Of a stretch of 27,572 nucleotides of DNA, positions 25,201 through 27,572 are shown piece after piece; the stretch's first letter is position 1; each line of letters starts with the position of its first letter. The stretch spans positions 1 to 27,572 of the forward strand of contig JAGKTZ010000022.1 of assembly GCA_021153165.1 (NCBI GenBank), written 5' to 3'. Origin of the DNA: Prevotellaceae bacterium. Its GTDB lineage: Bacteria; Bacteroidota; Bacteroidia; Bacteroidales; Bacteroidaceae. The notes beneath the pieces are model-generated. The model saw only the letters and a list, made by a program, of their open reading frames with translations. It searched no databases and had not been told where the DNA came from. The position numbers and the translations under genes were made by a program.

Positions 25201-26545
25201 TGTGCTCGTGGATGGCGAAGTGGTGGAAGAAGGCAATGTGACGATGCCCAGCGTGCCCTCAGACAGCAAAGCCAAGGTACAAGTACCCTACGCCTACGAT
25301 ATCACTAAGGCAGCCGGCAAAGAAGTGTGCATCAACTTCGAACTCTGCCTGACTCAAGACGAAATGTGGGCCAAGAGCGGATATCCTATCGCAGCTTACC
25401 AAAGCGTGTTGCAAGCACGTCCCGCTACATTAGCCGCAGTAGAAAATAATGGCAATGCACTTGAAATGACTACGACATCGGGCTTGACTATCATCAAGAA
25501 TGATCGTGTGCGCATTGAATTCGACGGCGACGGCAATATGAACAAATGGCAAGTGGGAGGCGTAGACCTGATCACCGCTGGTCCAGAATACGACAACTAT
25601 CGCTGGGTGGAAAACGAAAGCGACAACTACAGCGCTGCTAATGGAATCGCTGGTAAGGATGCTACATTCTCACGCGCAGCGGATGGCTCGAGCGTCACTG
25701 TGACTGTAGATGCTTGGGGACGCAACTGCGACTACTTGATGACATATACCTTCTACCGCAATGGTCAGTTTGACCTTAAGACAACCATGAAACCCCAAAT
25801 CACAGACCTGCGCCGTATTGGGTTCTCGATGAAATTCCCCAAGGCATTCGAACACTTGACTTATTACGCTCGTGGCCCATGGGAAAATATCACCGACCGC
25901 AAGACAGCTTCATTCTTCGGCCGCTACACCACAACGGTGACGGATATGTTTGAACCTTACCCCAAACCACAAAGTTGCGGCAACCGTGAAGAATTGCGCG
26001 ATCTGATGTTGGTGAACCCTAATGCTAATATGGCCGTCAAGGTAGAAACACAGGGCAATGTGTCCTTCTCGATGTTGCACTATGACGATGCGACATTGCA
26101 AAAGGCAAGACATACATGGGAACTCACCCCAGGAGACGTCGTGGCACACTTTGACTACCAGCAATGCGGTATCGGTAACGGCAGTTGCGGACAAGGCACT
26201 GGTACCTTGGATAAGTATAAATTGCCAGCTTCGGGCGAATACACCTATACACTCCGCTTCACACCAGTAGATCCCACCACGACAGGTGTGGACACTGTGA
26301 AGAAGGATGTAGACGCACTGACTATCCGTCATGATGCAGAGACTCGCGCAGTGGTATGTAACGGTCAAATGTCTGCTGGCACAACAGTATCGCTCTACAA
26401 TCTCGGCGGTGTACTCCTTGGTCAAGCTAAGGCAAATGGCACAGCAACATCCCTCACGCTCTCTACAGAGGGCCTTCCCGTTGGCACCTACTTAGTCGTA
26501 GTGAGAAGTGCTCAGGGCGTACGTACACACAAAATGGTGTTTTAA
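22217..26545 (+). CDS. Secreted LacZ-type GH2 beta-galactosidase with trefoil-like N-terminus
   Basis: 1442 aa, longer than E. coli LacZ (1023). A signal peptide (to about residue 32, ending WAVAAALP) is followed by two ricin-like trefoil modules (about 35-180 and 185-330). The GH2 core follows: sugar-binding domain (GRVMSLNGIWNLNYV ... GIHRDVYLYAMPRAF), immunoglobulin-like domain, and TIM barrel with HYPRQHKMYKLFDHYGLYCMDE. The acid/base is Glu802 (SMGNESGGG) and the nucleophile Glu867 (PYFMCEYAHAMGN). Next comes the small-chain beta-galactosidase domain (NDRVRIEFDGDGNM ... YYARGPWENITDRK). The last 70 residues (VSLYNLGGVLLGQ ... LPVGTYLVVVRSAQGVRTHKMVF) resemble a type IX sorting domain. 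It should cleave terminal beta-galactosides outside the cell or on its surface; the trefoils may bind glycans (inference). No SusC/SusD pair is adjacent. Confidence 0.93.
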   Translation: MKSKSIFNFAKHWALCLLLCVINLSWAVAAALPQDAMTYQILTYAGDKAVSNKNSAVHDTYLGLADAANVTAGEKWTFHQAKADGAEYFIFNHTYGQVADMALESKTPGKLLQWEYTGSGNQQFYVQSVAGSDEFVQLLCNTDRSKAVTVQSDGSLLLTTDLSNTNTYFKLKKLSDPAAPAIPCANAHYLIKAVGSGNMLTSRGNYDNTARVYADAFDSNNENNFVWQLRRDGAQKTYFQLYTPYGFKAVDAALNNTKQPLLWTPSYTNENQLFYINSVAGKQGVYQLAAWYQGKKFYLAVSGNNTSMVSSATDESTYFQFERVYPTDLPETAIWEDETVYERNKERGHAWFVPFANTAEMKAQMAEYPFYEEVNSGRVMSLNGIWNLNYVDAPNKRPGEKDFWGNDVDVSAWDTITVPSCLEMKGYGDPLYINVDYAFQDAPPTINMKNGLTNSVASYRRNFTLPEGWEGERIFLHFDGIYSAAFVWVNGKSVGYTQGANNDAEFDVTNHVRTGENNICVQVFRWSDGSYLEGQDMWHMSGIHRDVYLYAMPRAFVRDHYITSELNASGDYTSGKMTVKLELDNREGLQVHKNVDVLLYSPAGDLVAKRTVEVMMAEDLKSTEKTVTFDGLADLKLWSAETPNLYNVQIVQYDADGKEEYAFNTDFGFRHIEIKNNKVWVNGKQVYFKGANLQDTHPVHGRSVNMASMKKDVELMKQSNMNTIRCSHYPRQHKMYKLFDHYGLYCMDEADVECHLNWENNGRLGGITQMESWRPQFVDRNVRMVMSHRNFPSIIFWSMGNESGGGSNFNAAFDAIKALDPRIIHYEGATRAGTSPTELYSVMYPKLSLAQSDANGNNRSQPYFMCEYAHAMGNAVGNLKEYWDAIESSKYGIGGCIWDFADQSIIDSKDIKNGELKVNGLNKYRTGYDYPGPHQGNFVNNGLVAADRAWSPELTEVKGVYQYAKFENFDAATKELTINNTYDFTNLDKYLLKYAVLVDGEVVEEGNVTMPSVPSDSKAKVQVPYAYDITKAAGKEVCINFELCLTQDEMWAKSGYPIAAYQSVLQARPATLAAVENNGNALEMTTTSGLTIIKNDRVRIEFDGDGNMNKWQVGGVDLITAGPEYDNYRWVENESDNYSAANGIAGKDATFSRAADGSSVTVTVDAWGRNCDYLMTYTFYRNGQFDLKTTMKPQITDLRRIGFSMKFPKAFEHLTYYARGPWENITDRKTASFFGRYTTTVTDMFEPYPKPQSCGNREELRDLMLVNPNANMAVKVETQGNVSFSMLHYDDATLQKARHTWELTPGDVVAHFDYQQCGIGNGSCGQGTGTLDKYKLPASGEYTYTLRFTPVDPTTTGVDTVKKDVDALTIRHDAETRAVVCNGQMSAGTTVSLYNLGGVLLGQAKANGTATSLTLSTEGLPVGTYLVVVRSAQGVRTHKMVF

Positions 26546-26562
26546 TATCTAAGAAACAATAG

Positions 26563-26604
26563 GAAAAGAGACTTCGGGTAGCACCAACTACTTGAAGTCT
26601 CTTT
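26563..26604 (+). terminator. Terminator after the beta-galactosidase gene
   Basis: AAAAGAGACTTC pairs perfectly with GAAGTCTCTTTT (12 bp), with a further weak inner stem. The T-run is only four bases, partly inside the stem. It may work in both directions. Confidence 0.7.
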
Positions 26605-26680
26605 TGAAAAAATCTCGTATTACGCTATTCGCATTATCTGCAGAGGAGACCGTTTTTCTGCTACTTCAAATATACAACTT

Positions 26681-27160
26681 ATGAAGATTCTATTCATCTG
26701 CTTAGGCAATATTTGTCGTTCGGTCACAGCCGAAGAAATCTTCCGTCAATATCTGCGCCGTAATGGTTTGGAGCAAGGCGTCGAGGTCGATTCGGCTGGT
26801 ATGATAGACTACCACGAGGGCGAATTGGCCGATCCACGTATGCGCAAGCACGCCTTTGATCGTGGTTACAAACTGACACATCGCTCGCGCCTCGTAGTCG
26901 AGCGTGATTTCTACGAATTCGACTATATGGTCGTGATGGACGAAGACAATGTGCGCCGACTACAACGCCTACAACCCAACGGCGCTTTCAAGGCGAAACT
27001 ACTGCGCATGGCAGACTTCTTGCAAAACTATGACTATGCCTATATCCCCGACCCCTACTATGGCGATGCCTCCGACTTCGAACTGGTCATCAACCTGTTG
27101 GAAGACGCCTCGCCAGCATTGTGGGAGCATGTCAGAGCAGAAATGCATGGCGAAGGCTGA
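26681..27160 (+). CDS. Low-molecular-weight protein tyrosine phosphatase
   Basis: A 159-aa cytosolic phosphatase. The P-loop CLGNICRS has nucleophile Cys7 and Arg13. The general acid is Asp124 in PDPYYGD, followed by the usual DFELVINLLEDA helix. Length is typical. Family members dephosphorylate protein tyrosine, often bacterial tyrosine kinases that control capsule export, and some act on low-molecular-weight phosphates; the target here is unknown because no kinase or capsule gene is in view. It starts at ATG 26681, 135 bp after the beta-galactosidase and beyond its terminator, so it is probably transcribed independently. A hairpin terminator follows at 27264-27298. Confidence 0.93.
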   Translation: MKILFICLGNICRSVTAEEIFRQYLRRNGLEQGVEVDSAGMIDYHEGELADPRMRKHAFDRGYKLTHRSRLVVERDFYEFDYMVVMDEDNVRRLQRLQPNGAFKAKLLRMADFLQNYDYAYIPDPYYGDASDFELVINLLEDASPALWEHVRAEMHGEG

Positions 27161-27263
27161 TATGGGCGAAAGGTGCAGAGTATTTTTCTAAGACATATTT
27201 GGCTCAAAACTTTTTTTTATGCAATAAAAATGTAAATCTACACCATAGTCTGGTAGCGATATG

Positions 27264-27298
27264 GACAGCGATGTCTTGTGGACTTTGCTGTCTTTTTT
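27264..27298 (+). terminator. Intrinsic terminator after the tyrosine phosphatase gene
   Basis: GACAGCGATGTC pairs with GACTTTGCTGTC (12 bp with one mismatch and one G.U) around TTGTG, running directly into T6. It lies about 100 bases after the stop codon. Confidence 0.8.
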
Positions 27299-27426
27299 GT
27301 GATATTTTGAGTAAGATTTTTCAAATTCAACCTTTCCATACGTCGAGAAAAAAAAGGTGATTTTGCTCCATAATGGCATGTTGATATATTATCAAAAAAG
27401 AGTAAGAATGAGCGGTTATTTTTTCG

Positions 27427-27572
27427 TAACTTTGCTGAGATCTTGTAGGGGCGTATTAGTGAAGTGAATCCCCAAAGGTAGGGCAAAAACTTTTTTGGGG
27501 TCAGATTATGGCTTTTGTGTATGTCGCTATCGGTTGAATAGCGAAAGGTGATTTCAATACACACATATATAT
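27427..27572 (+). promoter_or_regulatory. -7 box and structured leader running off the right edge
   Basis: TAACTTTG at 27427-27434 is a good -7 box without an obvious -33. In the following leader, CCCC at 27470-27473 can pair either with GGGG at 27448-27451 or, as CCCCAAA, with TTTGGGG at 27494-27500. This leaves two mutually exclusive stems. I do not recognise a known riboswitch. The gene it would serve lies outside the window. Confidence 0.35.

Noticed and set aside
27238..27564. 108-codon minus-strand frame at the right edge
   Set aside because: It spans the phosphatase terminator and a plus-strand leader, with low-complexity Lys/Phe/Ser composition.

Overview
This window looks like chromosome from a member of the Bacteroidota, most likely order Bacteroidales and close to Prevotellaceae. 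The reasons are the promoter style (TTTG, 19-20 bases, TAnnTTTG), the general lack of Shine-Dalgarno sequences, the A/T-rich intergenic DNA, secreted proteins ending in type IX-like sorting domains, and a Bacteroidetes gene set (short-form Pgi, CoaX, lipoprotein LptC, SurA/PpiD-like isomerase, Mfd). No rRNA, tRNA or CRISPR array was seen. The genus is inference.

Layout. (1) 1-2950 is a low-density accessory stretch. It holds a small basic peptide ORF, a dispersed intergenic cassette, two decayed IS982-family transposase pieces (3' end at 847-1145, 5' end at 2528-2837), and between them an unrecognised 182-residue ORF plus decayed coding fragments. (2) 2951-8669 is on the minus strand. DUF6057-like membrane protein, cytochrome c/beta-propeller lipoprotein and glucose-6-phosphate isomerase form a probable operon ending at a strong terminator (3932-3967), followed by a separate HAD phosphatase. 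(3) 8746-11694, minus strand, is a large secreted CotH-kinase protein with its own near-perfect promoter. (4) 12396-17763, plus strand, is an envelope cluster: coaX, an outer-membrane beta-barrel protein, lptC and a SurA/PpiD-like isomerase, closed by a terminator. (5) 17968-21465 is mfd, with a terminator. (6) 22217-26545 is a secreted GH2 beta-galactosidase, and 26681-27160 is a low-molecular-weight tyrosine phosphatase, each with a terminator. A promoter at the right edge starts a leader that runs out of the window.

How the genes work together. Cluster 4 is concerned with the envelope: coenzyme A precursor supply, LPS export (LptC), chaperoning of envelope proteins, and a beta-barrel that may be a client. 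The CotH protein and the beta-galactosidase share one design: signal peptide, two trefoil-like N-terminal modules, catalytic core, C-terminal sorting-like domain. This suggests that both are secreted or surface-displayed.

The most unusual content is intergenic. Three loci (about 749-820, 11948-12020 and 21698-21791) carry arrays with a 21-22 bp period, made of short GC blocks separated by T/A tracts. At two of them the array lies just downstream of a complete -33/-7 promoter whose transcript would begin almost directly with a 12-15 bp hairpin followed by T-rich sequence. At the two outer loci a second conserved module is present: CTCGCT direct repeats around a TGAAG/CTTCA palindrome, 6 bases before a TATATTTG box. 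At 22.1 kb this second module is the beta-galactosidase promoter. The cassette as a whole occurs in opposite orientation at the two outer loci. This is the best candidate for something undescribed in the window.
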